The position numbers and the translations under genes are program-made. A stretch of DNA of 64,000 bases from Saccharum officinarum (lineage: Eukaryota > Streptophyta > Magnoliopsida > Poales > Poaceae), in contig CM036223.1 of NCBI GenBank assembly GCA_020631735.1, positions 4,874,191 to 4,938,190 of the forward strand, read 5' to 3'. The notes under the pieces are model-generated. The model searched no databases, had not been told where the DNA came from, and saw only the letters and a program-made list of their open reading frames with translations. This document shows, one piece after another, positions 45,840 through 57,496 of the stretch (position 1 is the first letter of the stretch; each line of letters opens with the position of its first letter).

Positions 45840-47183
45840 TTGACAGAAGGTGGCAGTTCTGGAAAGCCTCCTCGATCTGGCATCATGATTATTCAAAGAC
45901 AACAGGAAGGCTGGCGTCAGCGAAGGGATCGATATCGACAACAGCAAGAGGAAAGACGTCAAGAAGAGTGGAATCGGCATAAGGATCATTGGAATTGTCT
46001 GTTTTTTATTCATTGTTGGGAGAAAGGTATTAAGTTACCTACTATTGAAGATTGCCCAGAATGCAATGATTATTATGGAATTAATCATCCTATAAGGAGA
46101 TTTCGATCTGGTAATCAAGGTTTGTCCATTAATGAGCCGATCAGAAGGAGAGCATCAGCATATGATCGGCTGGGGGGCAGGCTTAGTGTACATGAAAGGC
46201 TTGGTAAACACGGTGCATATTTTCCGAGAAACCAAGAGGAACTTGAAGAGATGGCAAATGCAAGAGTTCCTGATGAAGAAATATTTTACAGGGATCCTAA
46301 TATACGTCGTGTAGAGACAACCAGGACCTATCAGCCAGTGTGGAAAACTAAACTTCCTCAGTGGTGTCCAGAGGGTTTGACAAAGACACAGAAGAGGAAA
46401 TTGCAGCAAGAGCGTCAAAAAGACTTTCACCAAGAAGGAAGTCCCTCCAATAAGAAATCTAGTAATCAGCAGTGGCAGATAAGGCACAAAAATAAAAGCC
46501 CATCGACAGATATCAATATGGTGTTTATGTTGCCGATGGAATTTTTGGCTCTATCTGATAGCGAAGAAGAAGTTGTTTTCTCTGACCAAATAGCTCAATT
46601 AACATTAGATCCAATGATGGCTATCTTTGAGAAGCCTGCCGATGATGAGAGACAACACCTCAAGGCTTTGTTTGTAAAAGGCAGAGTTGATGGGCAGCCT
46701 ATATCTAAGATACTTATTGATGGAGGGGCTGCAATTAATATTATGCCTTATATGATGTATCGGAAGCTTGGTAAGGGAGATCAAGACTTAACTAAGACTG
46801 ATATGATGCTAAAGGATTTTGAAGGCAATGTATCACCAGCTAAAGGGGTAGTGTGTGTTGAATTGACCATTGGCAGTAAAACCTTACCGACAACTTTCTT
46901 TGTTATTAATGGCAAGGGTGCATATAATCTGCTTTTAGGAAGGGATTGGATTCATGCTAATTGTTGTGTTCCTTCTACAATGCATCAGTGTCTTATACAA
47001 TGGGTTGGAGACAAAATTGAAGTTGTTCCTGGTGATTCTTCTTATATCATCGCATCGGCAGAATCAGACACTTATGAGCGGACTAGATGCATATCAGGAG
47101 AAACTTGGGAAAAAGAATTCCTCAAGGTTGCCGATTACAAAATTCTACCGATCCAAGCAGTCGGTTCTGAAGAAGAGTTTTAA
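45840..47183 (+). pseudogene. E3 gag C-terminus and protease, copy A (447-codon open frame)
   Basis: This long open segment continues the gag frame. It begins with a Gln/Arg-rich part (RQQEGWRQRRDRYRQQQ) and a Cys/His cluster (HCWEKGIKLPTIEDCPEC). The retropepsin follows at about residues 275-400: the active site ILIDGGAAINIMP has DGGA instead of the retroviral DTGA/DSGA, as is common in Tat-like elements, and the C-terminal motif is LLLGRDWIHAN. The stop TAA (47181-47183) overlaps the ATG of the RT frame as TAATG, a -1 step, so RT is out of frame here. That may be a lesion or a real junction; the second copy ends too early to tell. Confidence 0.88.
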
Positions 47184-48113
47184 TGGATAGATTTGCCGAT
47201 GATGGAAAATTAGGTCAAGGATTTACATCGGCAGATGATTTAATAGAAGTAGATATTGGTGAAGGCGATGGGCCAAGGCCCACTTTTATTAGCGCTAAGT
47301 TAAATTCCAAGTGTAAACAACAACTAGTTAATTTGTTAAAAGAATATAAAGATTGTTTTGCTTGGGATTATACTGAAATGCCTGGGTTAGACCGATCTAT
47401 AGTTGAACATCGGTTGCCTATTAAATCTGGATTTCGGCCACATCAGCAGCCAGCACGCCGTTGCAATCCTAATATACTTCCTGATATTAAGGCCGAAATA
47501 ACTAAATTAATTGAGGCAAAGTTTATTCGGCAGTGCCGATATGCAGAGTGGATTTCTAATGTAGTTCCTGTATACAAGAAAAATGGGAAACTTCGTGTTT
47601 GTATTGATTTTAGGAATCTCAATAAGGCTACACCGATGGATGGTTACCCAATGCCGATTGCTGACTTGTTGATTGATGCTGCAGCAGGGCATCAGATTAT
47701 CAGTTTCATGGATGGTAATGCAGGTTATAATCAAATATTCATGGCTGAAGAAGATATTTCTAAGACTGCTTTTAGATGTCCAGGACATGTGGGATTATTT
47801 GAGTGGATAGTTATGACATTTGGTTTGAAAAATGCCGGTGCTACTTATCAAAGAGCTATGAACTTTATTTTCCATGAATATATCAGCACGTTGGTGGGAA
47901 ATCTACATTGATGACATAGTAATTAAGTCTGGAGACATCACAAAGCATCTAACCGATCTACAGAAGATATTGGAGTGCACAAAAAACATGGATTAAAGAT
48001 GAATTCTAATAAATGTGCATTTGGTGGTATCGCAGGGATAAATCTTGGGTTTATGGTGCATCAGCGCGGTATTGAAATTAGTAGAAAATCTATTGAGCAA
48101 TCAACAAGATTGT
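47183..48113 (+). pseudogene. E3 reverse transcriptase, copy A, truncated by gap
   Basis: The open frame at 47183-47911 encodes the Gypsy RT fingers and palm: FAWDYTEMPGL, VVPVYKKNGKLRVCIDFRNLN, PMPIADLLIDAAAGH and FGLKNAGATYQRAMN. The catalytic IYIDDIVIKS follows in another frame after a shift near 47890. A second shift near 47985 is needed for KHGLKMNSNKCAFG. It is cut by the N gap, so RNase H, integrase and the 3' LTR are not seen. Confidence 0.9.
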
Positions 48114-48213
48114 NNNNNNNNNNNNNNNNNNNNNNNNNNNNNNNNNNNNNNNNNNNNNNNNNNNNNNNNNNNNNNNNNNNNNNNNNNNNNNNNNNNNNNN
48201 NNNNNNNNNNNNN
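48114..48213. other. Assembly gap of 100 N
   Basis: Exactly 100 N. The left side is E3 RT. The right side is the inside of E2, identical to 31401 onward, so the gap marks the start of the repeated block. Confidence 0.99.
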
Positions 48214-48930
48214 TTGCTACCATCCTTATTTGACAATGGTTCTCCAATGCTAACGTGCCTTGGTACCTTATATGTGTTTTTACCCCAAGAGGTTGCATCT
48301 GATTCAACCCAGATAATTATTCCTTTGTATAAGAGAATCTTCTTAGGTAACATTTGGCAAAAATCTGGAACCGATAGAGTCAGCTATCACATTCACTGTT
48401 CCCTCAACAGACTCAGATAATACAGTGTTGGCATCAGAGAAAGAGAACTGCACACGTGGAACAATATGTAGTTTCCATCAGTTGGCATCTAAGTGAGTGA
48501 ATAGTCTATGATCGGTATATACATTGTCTATTGGTTAGACGGTTTCTGATAGCCTCAAAGAATGATTACCTCATATATGGATCCAACCCTTATCGAAAGT
48601 TGTACATACTATGTCACAGAAAAAGTGGATGCTACGAGTACTTAGTCCATGCTTGTAGTACTCTTTGTACACTGTGAACGAAGTACCGTATGGTCTTGGA
48701 TTCCTCCCAAAGTAACAATGCTTCATGGAAGTCAGTGAAGGAAATTCTTCAGACAAAAGTTTATGTGTAGAGTGAGTATCAGAAAGTTGTCTTACCCAAT
48801 TAGCCTCTCTGATGCCTGAAGCTAAGTAGCCGATGCGCTTGCAGATGTTGGAATTGGATAACATGCTTATCTTCCCTTGGAAAGTTCTTCGCACCGAATC
48901 TCAGGACGCGATTCTTTTAAGGGGGAGGGC
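48214..48930 (+). mobile_element. E2 interior 3' end, copy B
   Basis: Matches 31401-32118 with a one-base indel near 48830. It ends with the polypurine tract AAGGGGGAGGGC. It is noncoding. Confidence 0.93.
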
Positions 48931-51900
48931 TGTAACACCCCAGGTGTTTGCCACCAGTTAAGCAGTGGGTTTGAGCTCAAACATGATAGATTAAGTGGAG
49001 ATGACGATGTCAAGGTCAACCTATGGAGATGAGCCTAACCTAAACTTGGATGTTGCACCATTGCTTTACATATAGGCCATTTTCAAGATATATGCTTGGG
49101 TGGTGTTATTGCAATATCTTCATGTGTCTCACCGTAGTACCTATCTATATTGGTCACTCGAAAAGTGTCATGACGTTTGGAATCAAAAAGTCACATGAAA
49201 TGATAAGTTATGTCCTTGTTGGAATGACTTTACTAAGTGCTGGAATTGCATTATTTAAGTGGATGGAAATATAGGTCATCAACCAAACCTTGCAACCTTG
49301 CCCAAATGACTCTAGATGGACTCTACAACAAAAGTCGTGAAAGGTTCATGTTGAGCAAATGCCAAGAAAATGCCTTAATTGGCCTAAAACCTTAGTTTAG
49401 GCTTTATCAACTTACTACTTTGATAAAAGAAAAAGTTTGACTTCTGTACTAGTTATGAGGTTTGACCTTAAAGAAAAGTTGTAGTTATTGTTATGTAGAA
49501 CAAACTTTGTTTAATGATCAAGAGCTAGTTTGGCCTCTAACCTAGTCAAATAGTGCTCACAAGATTCAATGCAGTGCTGTCTTGGAGCCCAGAAATTTGG
49601 CTAAGTCCTGAGTGAGTTTAAGTTTTGGGTACCCTACTTTGGAGCTATGTAGTTTCCTAACCAAGCCGATCTGGTTGATGATTCTTTAATAAGAGTTATA
49701 GTTTAGTTTGAGTACAACAAACTTTGTTTTTGGAGCATACCATGAATCAGCTCGGAAGGAAGTGAAACTGAGGCTTGAAGATTGAATCTGCAGCTGTTTT
49801 CAGACTTGGAAATAATTAAGGCCGAGATTAGTAACTACTTGATTGGCATGCCGCGTTCTCATGTTTTTGTTAAGCAACTTGATTTGACCCAAAAATAGAA
49901 GTTGGATATTATCTATTGGAGAAGAACATACAAAAAGTTGGAATTCGTTTGACCAAGTTTGGCCTTCCAAGGCTAGCGAAAACCGAGCAAAGCTTAATCA
50001 CCATTAAGCCGGTGACAGTGTCAAATTTGGAGTTGATTATCTCCTAATCTAGAGCCCTAATGGCCGAGCACCCTTAACCAAAATTGTAGAGCGTCTTGTG
50101 GGCTGCAACTTTGCTTTTGGGACCGTGATCCAATTTGGCCTGTAGCCGGCCCAAAACTGCACCCCACGCCGGCCACTTCGGTGAACGCCACGTGCTCGAC
50201 ATTGTGTCACCGTGGCGACCATGCAGGAGTAGCACGCGCCGCACCTCTTAGCCATGACGGCCACCTCCCCTGCACCCTTGCGTCGATAAGGAGCACCTGA
50301 GCATCCTCGTTCACTCTTTGCTCCCTCTAGCGCTCGCCCACGCTCTTCCCCGCAGCGACGTCGCGCGCGGCCGCGTCCACCATGGCCACCCGCCGCGACC
50401 TCGAGAGCGCACGTGGCCGGGCCACTACGACCCGCCTTAGGCCGAGTAGAGCAGCCCCACGGGCGCGCCTTTACGTGTCCAAGCCGCCACGCCCCTTCCC
50501 CGCCGCCGACGAGCCCCATGCCGGTCGGAAATCGTGACCCCGACGTTCTCCTTTGCTGCCTCCGTGGCCGGCTGACCTCGGACTGCCGCGGAGCAAGACG
50601 AGGGCACCAGCGGGTGCGCAAGAGGCCCCTGGTGCTCCACCGCCATTTCCCGGCTGCCGGCGTGGCCTCCTCCGGCCGGCACCGCAAGATCCGGCGACCT
50701 CCCTGTTTGTTTTCGCGTCAGGGACCTCGGGCATGAATTCGACTAAAGCCAGGGGGTTATTTGAGCAGCCATAGACTCATGTGAATAGTACTCTAGGGAC
50801 TGATTTGTGGTATTTTTGCTGATTTTTGAAAATGCATAGTAAATCATAGAAAATTCGTAAAATAGCAAATGAGGACTTTTTGGAATCCTTGTGAAATTTT
50901 CTATGCCGTAGATCTATAATATGTCATGTTTTAGTTTAATATTTTTGCTGTAAAAATAGTTTTTTCAGATTAGGTTTTCAATGTTAGTTGTATTTGTCAT
51001 TTTCATAGCTGCAAATATAGGGCTCTAAATGAAGTGAAATTTTTGTGCCATGCTACTCATATGATGTTTGGTGTGTGGTAAAAATTTCAAGAATTTTGGT
51101 TGTAGTATGAATGAGTTATTGATTCATCTTGCTCTCACATGAATTCTTGCAATATCAATTTGTCTTTTTCATAGAGGTTGCTATGCATGTGAAAATGGCT
51201 TGAAATTTGGACAGTAGACTATTGGGGGCATATGAGAGCCACTGTAATTTTGGTAGAATTTATTGTGCACTTTTGATATGTGTTCATAATTCCACCTAAT
51301 TATCTAGATAAATTAAGAAATGTATTAAAAAAATTTTAGGAATGGACACTATGTTTTCTGGTGATCATTAGTCATGTGTGACATGTTGGTAAAGTTGGTC
51401 TTGTCCAATTATATGATTGCAACATAAGTTAATAATTATTTCTTGCAAATGAGGTTTCTGGACAGATCTGGGAACTTAGCAAAGTTCTTCATGATAATCT
51501 GCTTTGTTGTAAAACTTGTTTATACAAAAGTTGTAAATAATTTATGTATCTAGCTTCTGTTAAAATTTGGTGGCATTTAGCCATGTGGTTTAGGAGTTAT
51601 AGCTGTTTAAAGTTGGGGTACAGAATTGCTTGCTCTCTGTTTGTCTGGAACAGATTCTAGAACATTATAATTTTGACTTATTTAACTTATGAATCATGCT
51701 GTGATTATATTATATGAAATGTAGATAATTTTATAAGCTTTCCAGAATGTCTTCTTGCAAGTCATTTGGATTTATAAAACTCCAGCTTTGATTGATTTAT
51801 GAAGGTATTGTTTGCTAGTCCAGAAATTGGCATATTCCAGTTATCGTTGTTGCTTCACCTTGAGTTGCTTTGCATGTTGCTAAGTGTGATTCGTGTCCTT

Positions 51901-52328
51901 GGTGGTGAAGTTAGTACACCTGAGGCTTTGCAAATCTTGTGTCATGTTTGGTATTGCTTCCCTTGCTATCTTAGCATGATACGTGGCGTAATGTTTAATT
52001 AAGCAATGTGAAGTGCTTATGTGTATTTAGTGTAACCTTGTACTTACCTTGAATGATTATGTGATGCATCTTGTGTTACCATTCATCATATTCATACACA
52101 TGCATCTTGCATCTCATTTAGGTTCGCTAGATGCACCACGTGAAGGATGAGATGTTGGAGCCAAACCCGAAGACGGTGTTTGGTGGACCTATCCCGAAGA
52201 TGAAAAGGATTAAGCAAGTGTCAGGATGGGAGATGCTCGCCAAGCGAGTGTCATCTGTCACCCACTAACCTAAGTGTTCGATCCCAGGCAAGCCCCGGAG
52301 CATTCTAAGACTCCTACTTTATAAAAGC

Positions 52329-52383
<55 letters not shown>

Positions 52384-53832
52384 ATTATGTATTGTTGCAT
52401 TAAGTTATAGGAATTGAGTGAAAACACTTGATGCATATATACCTTTTCCTTGTCCCACAAATATGCCTGTAATCCTATTTTGATTAAGGATCGAAAGTAT
52501 TGCTTAGCCATGCTTAGACCGGTAGCGATCGGTGATTTCCGGTCACCTACATTTATAGGTGGTTACTGAAAGAATATAGCTATGAAAAGAATGATATCCT
52601 GGAATTAACCAAGTGTTGATGGATAATTGGAGACCGGACGGAAAAGTTGGAGGCAACTAGACAGGATTCTGGGTTGCTGTTAGTTTTCCATATGTGTCGA
52701 TTAAGGACCGATCGTTGCTTGTCCCTCTTGTCATGTTGAACGCATGCCTCACATTTAGCTGGTCGAATAAAGTACCTTTCGACCGCGAAGCTAGTGACAC
52801 TATTCGAGCCGGGATAAACTCGGATTGGCAGACTGGTGCTGAATGGGGTATGACGGGGACGCGATGAGTGAGCCCAAGGTGCGTCCTAGCAGTCAGGCGG
52901 TCCCTGGGTAGTGCGGTCCATGACTGTTATCCCGCGGCTACTTGGAAAGTGTCATTGGTGATCTAAGCGACCCTGACGGGGGAAGCATGGTTTGTGTGAG
53001 GAATAAATCACCAGCTGGTTAGGAATCAATTCGAATCGCCATCGCTCCTGGATAGTGAGCACTTGACTCGAGCTACATCATCGTAGTAATAATGATGGAA
53101 CACGGATGGTTATGTGAATGATGCTAGAAAAGCTAAACTGGATATGGTAACCTTTGATGTTGATGGTTAATCAAGTGATTGCTTTAGCATAGGTGCTTAC
53201 CTAGATTGAATAGGTTATAATAAAGATGATGCAAAAGGACTTAACTTAGTTTATTCATGATAACTTATGCTTTTCGCAAATGAGTCAAGCTAGCCCACTG
53301 AAAGAAAGCCTTGCATACTCCTTGGTGTCATATTATTTCTGGTTTATGACGGGTAAGTCTAGCTGAGTACCTTCTCGTACTCAGGGTTTATTCCCACTTG
53401 TTGCAGGTTGTGATGTATCATAGCTACTGCAAGAATTGGATGGCTCCTGCTGTAGTGGCGGAGTATGGTCATGGGCATGACCCTTCTGAGCTATCTTATC
53501 TCTCATGCTTTTGTTGGAAATTGACCTTGGTACTGGCATGTATTTGAATTAAGATGATATTAGTTTCAAACTACTTTGCTTCTGCTATTTTTGAACTTGA
53601 GTTGTAATAACTCTATGGAACTCTGATCTATGTTAAATTACTTGTAATAATAGATGTAACATGTGACTTGTTATGTTGAACCACTATGATCTTGGCTTGT
53701 ATGTTGGTTTGTTTTAAATCCCTCGTAATTTCATTGGACTACCGGAGTTATAGGAGCTTAAGTACGGGAATTTAATTGCTCTGGTGATTGTTTTTGTACT
53801 TTTGTTCTTATAATTTGGGCGGTTCCATTACA
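48931..53832 (+). repeat. E2 3' LTR, copy B (4,902 bp)
   Basis: TGTAACACCCC at the start, CCATTACA at the end. It matches 32119-36987 and contains the block missing from the 5' LTR. The extra length comes mainly from an expanded AT run at 52335. The GC-rich island is at about 50110-50720. Confidence 0.95.
52335..52380. repeat. AT microsatellite, about 23 repeats
   Basis: An uninterrupted AT run of about 46 bp. The same site in the other two LTRs has only about five repeats (35526 and 25304). Confidence 0.95.
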
Positions 53833-53837
53833 AGTGC
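53833..53837. repeat. E2 target-site duplication, right, copy B
   Basis: AGTGC, followed by CTTCATAAG of the E1 antisense gene, exactly as at 36988. Confidence 0.9.
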
Positions 53838-56170
53838 CTTCATAAGATCTTGAAGGGAGTAAGCGTCATCCCGCACACGGTCCCTAAGTACCGTGCCAAC
53901 AACCCGCCTCCTGATGTGAGTTGTTTTTCTTTTGCGAGTACTTTTTTATATTTCTTTCATTATTGGTACTTTCTATATCCACTTTCTTGCTTAATCTTTC
54001 TCCTTTGGTCATTCTGCTTATTCATAGGAATTGGGGCACAATTTTGTTGACCCGATCCCCACTGATGACAACCCTGCTAGGGTGGAAGTTGGGGAGAATC
54101 TTGCTGGAGCATCTTCAGCCAACAAGTTTCAAATCACCATAATCCTTCCTAGTGTTTTCCCTGCAGCACTCGACCCGTACGTTGAGTATGTTTCTCGTCC
54201 AGTTCCTCGAGCTCCTCGTAGTGTTAGCAAGAGGGCGTGAGCGGATGATGCTTCTACCGGCGTTTCTGCTACCAAGAAGCCTCGTCAGTCGAGTACTCGT
54301 CCAGGTACTCAAGTTGTAGGTAGCGTGCTCCTAGGTGAGCATATCAATATGTTTTGCCTTGTTTGTTGTTTGTTTGCACCCTTAACCGAGTACTTTTTCC
54401 TTTTTTAGATGGTACTGTGGTTGAGTTGCTTGAGGGTGAGGAAGATGAGGATGATGATGCGGCCCACGACACACGTCGATGAGTTGTTGTTGTATTTTTG
54501 TTTTCTTGCTTTTATTCTTGAGCACTTCTTTTGACTTGTCCTTTTTGCAGTAAGCGGTTGTCGAGCCTGAGTTCTTCTAGGGCTCAGTTGCCAATCATGC
54601 CATCCTTGGTGCGGGGTGGTGATGATATTTTTGCTTCCGCCATGCCTTCGCCGAAGCCTTCAGTTCAGCTTGGGGGTTTTAGTATGAAGAGGAAGATGAC
54701 CAAGTGAGTGACTCCTGATTATGTTGTTTGATTCTGTTTTTCCTTTTTCTTGTTCATCTTTTCATTGTTGAGTTTCTTCGTCATCTTGCAGGTCCTCACC
54801 CTCACCTTCCGCCAACCCCAATCGGCTTCTTCTCAGTCCACTGGTGCGCCCCTGCGTACTGAGTCTAAGGACTTGGGATGTACGATCGGCGAGGCGGCTG
54901 TGAGGGAGACGGGGGCCCCTGATGATCATGCTACCGTGGAGTCACCAACTTTGGAGGTGACGGTGACCGTGGCGGTGGATCCATCTAAGGAGGTAGCCAG
55001 GGCTTCTGCTGCCTAGGATATGGCCTTGGTCTTGTCATCTTCGCATCGGTCAATTTCTCCCTCTATTGCTCTTGCTACTAGTAGTCAGCGCCTAGATGAC
55101 GACGTGATGCGGGAATTCGACGCCACCCATCGCTTGTCGGAGCTGACTGTAGCCTAGGGAGTTCTGGCAGCTGGTGCTGCTTCTTTTGGGGGAAAACTCC
55201 AGGTAAGTTTTCCTTAAGCTTTTTCTTTGGTTGCTCGGCTTCTTATGTTCTTACGTCCTGTCTCTCTCTTTTTTCTTGTTTGATCAGTCTTTCTCTGGGA
55301 CCATATTGACTTCTTTTTCTCGTCTGAAACCGAGAAAAAGTTGTCCTCCAAAATTAGTGTTCTGAAGACGGAGCTGGACCTCTGTCGAGCCGAGATGGAG
55401 ACCGAGCGTCAGACGCACCAGAGGGAGGAAAAGGCTCTCTATGCCTAGGTGATTGAGGCGGAAGAGCGGAGGGATGCTGCTGTCCAGGAGGCCTTGAAGA
55501 AGGTGGAGGCCATGAAGAAGGAGTGCGATGGTATTTCGAGTTCTTTTATGCTTTGTTTCCTCTTTATTTCTTATTTCTTTGTCCTTCATTTGTCTGATTT
55601 GCTCTAATTGACTTGATCAGCCCTTCATAGAGATAAGCAGTCGCTCCTGGATAATGTTAAGGATATGAAGATATTAGTTTGCTCTAACCACAATAGGGCC
55701 GAGGAGGTAAAAGCTCGTGCTGAAGAAGAACTCGCCCGTTGCCAGCTGATTAGACTTGGTGCTTACCAGGATCTTGTGTAGGGAATGAAAACTATTGAAG
55801 ATTTATCCAAGAAGCTGGCGGTATCTGACCAACAGTTTGCCACTTTGTAGAAATCTTTCAAGACCATTGCGAGGCTTCTTCGAACTTCTGAAGATGATGG
55901 AAGGACCTGGGGCGACTTCATCCCACTGATTCATGTGTGCCTCCGAGCTTCGTCAAGAATGGGGTCCAGACGTGTGTCAAGAACATTTTGGCTCATATCC
56001 GTGTTCTTGCTCCATCGGTCCCTCTAGAAAAACTTAGGGAGGAAGCCGATGATGACGATTATCTAGAGTCCATCGAGAAGGCTGAACCTAAAGTTGAAGA
56101 TTTGGCCAACTTCGTCGCTGAGAAGCTTGATATTCAGCTATCTTGCTCTGATGATGAAGCTGATAGTTAG
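53838..56170 (+). pseudogene. E1 antisense gene, 3' part, copy B
   Basis: The same exon-intron organisation and the same in-frame stops as 36993-39326 (for example TGA after SKRA, TAG after ASAA). It ends in the same coiled coil and EKLDIQLSC...DDEADS tail. Differences are a few substitutions (I to V in the ANF(I/V)AEK segment) and a one-base length change in the T run near 55270. The 5' part of the gene is not present in copy B because the block begins inside E2. Confidence 0.85.
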
Positions 56171-56453
56171 ACTTTGTAGCGCCCGGGTGCCTCCCGCTTG
56201 TAAATATATACTTTATATGTAATCTTGTAAAGAGATTTTATCTATTTTGGATACATCTTTGCCTGAATTATTCGAGTGAATCTGTTCGAGTTGTTTTCCC
56301 AGATCTTGGAATTTTCTTTAAAGTCACTCTGGATATATAAACCTTAATAGTTGTAGACGTATCCAGGTGCTTTTGAGTTATGTCCCTCCAATTGGTCGTG
56401 CTCTTGTTTTTTGTGAGTCTTGTCGAGCGTAGGCGCTAGATTAGTCGGGTTCT
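56171..56453. other. E1 antisense gene 3' flank, copy B
   Basis: Same sequence as 39327-39610. No gene is seen. Confidence 0.5.
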
Positions 56454-57385
56454 CATCTAATCCTAAAAAGACTTGGGATAGGGCGAGCTCAAACATCATT
56501 TTAACACTTTTGCTCTCATCCGGGTTGAACAACTTAGGGATAGGGTGAGCGCTATCTGGCTCTTATCTAGGCCATGAAAACAACCTAGGATAGGTTCGAG
56601 TGTCGGCTTGTCAGCCTTACTCTCATCTAAGCCTGAAAAGACTTAGGATAGCGAGCTCAAGCATCTTTTCATTTCTTTTGCTCTCATCCGGTTGTGAGAA
56701 CAACTCGGGATAGGGCGAGCTCCCTCTAGCTCTCATCTAGGCCATGAAAACAACTCAGGATAGGTTCGAGTATCAGCTACTTAGCCTTACTCTCATCTAA
56801 GCCTGAAAAGACTTTGGTTAGCGAGCTTAAGAATCTTTTCAGCTCTTTTGCTCTTATCTGGTTGTGAGAACAACTCGGGATAGGGCGAGCTCCCTTTGGC
56901 TCTCATCCAGGCCGTGAAAACAACCCAGCATAGGTTTGAGTGTTAGCTACTTAGCCTTACTCTCATCTAAGCCTGAAAAGACTTAGGATAGCGAGCTCAA
57001 GCATCTTTTTAGCTCTTTTGCTCTCATCCTGTTATGAGAACAACTCGGGATAGGGCGAGCTCCCTCTGGCTCTCATCCAGGCCGTGAAAACAACCCAGGA
57101 TAGGTTCGAGTGTCAGCTACTTAGCCTTACTCTCATCTAAGCCTGAAAAGACTTAGGTTAGCGAGCTCAAGGATCTTTTCAGCTCTTTTGCTCTCATCCG
57201 GTTGTGAGAACAACTCAGGATAGGGCGAGCTCCCTCTGGCTCTCATCCAGGCCGTGAAAACAACCCAGGATAGGTTCGAGTGCCAGCTACTTAGCCTTAT
57301 TCTCATCTAAGCCTGAAAAGACTTAGGATAGCGAGCTCAAGCATTTTTTAGCTCTTTTGCTCTTATCGATTGTGAAAACAACTCA
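56454..57385. repeat. 170-bp tandem repeat tract in E1, copy B
   Basis: Unit anchors at 56464, 56634 and every 170 bp after that, with the same number of units and the same unit-specific variants in the same order as copy A. The tract was therefore already this length before the two copies separated. Confidence 0.94.
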
Positions 57386-57496
57386 GGATAGGTTATAATA
57401 AGACAAACATTGATGAGGAATATCATCTTTATTTTATTGATCATGAATCCTGATTACATGTTGCTCTCTTGCTATATAATTTTTGTTTTGAATTCT

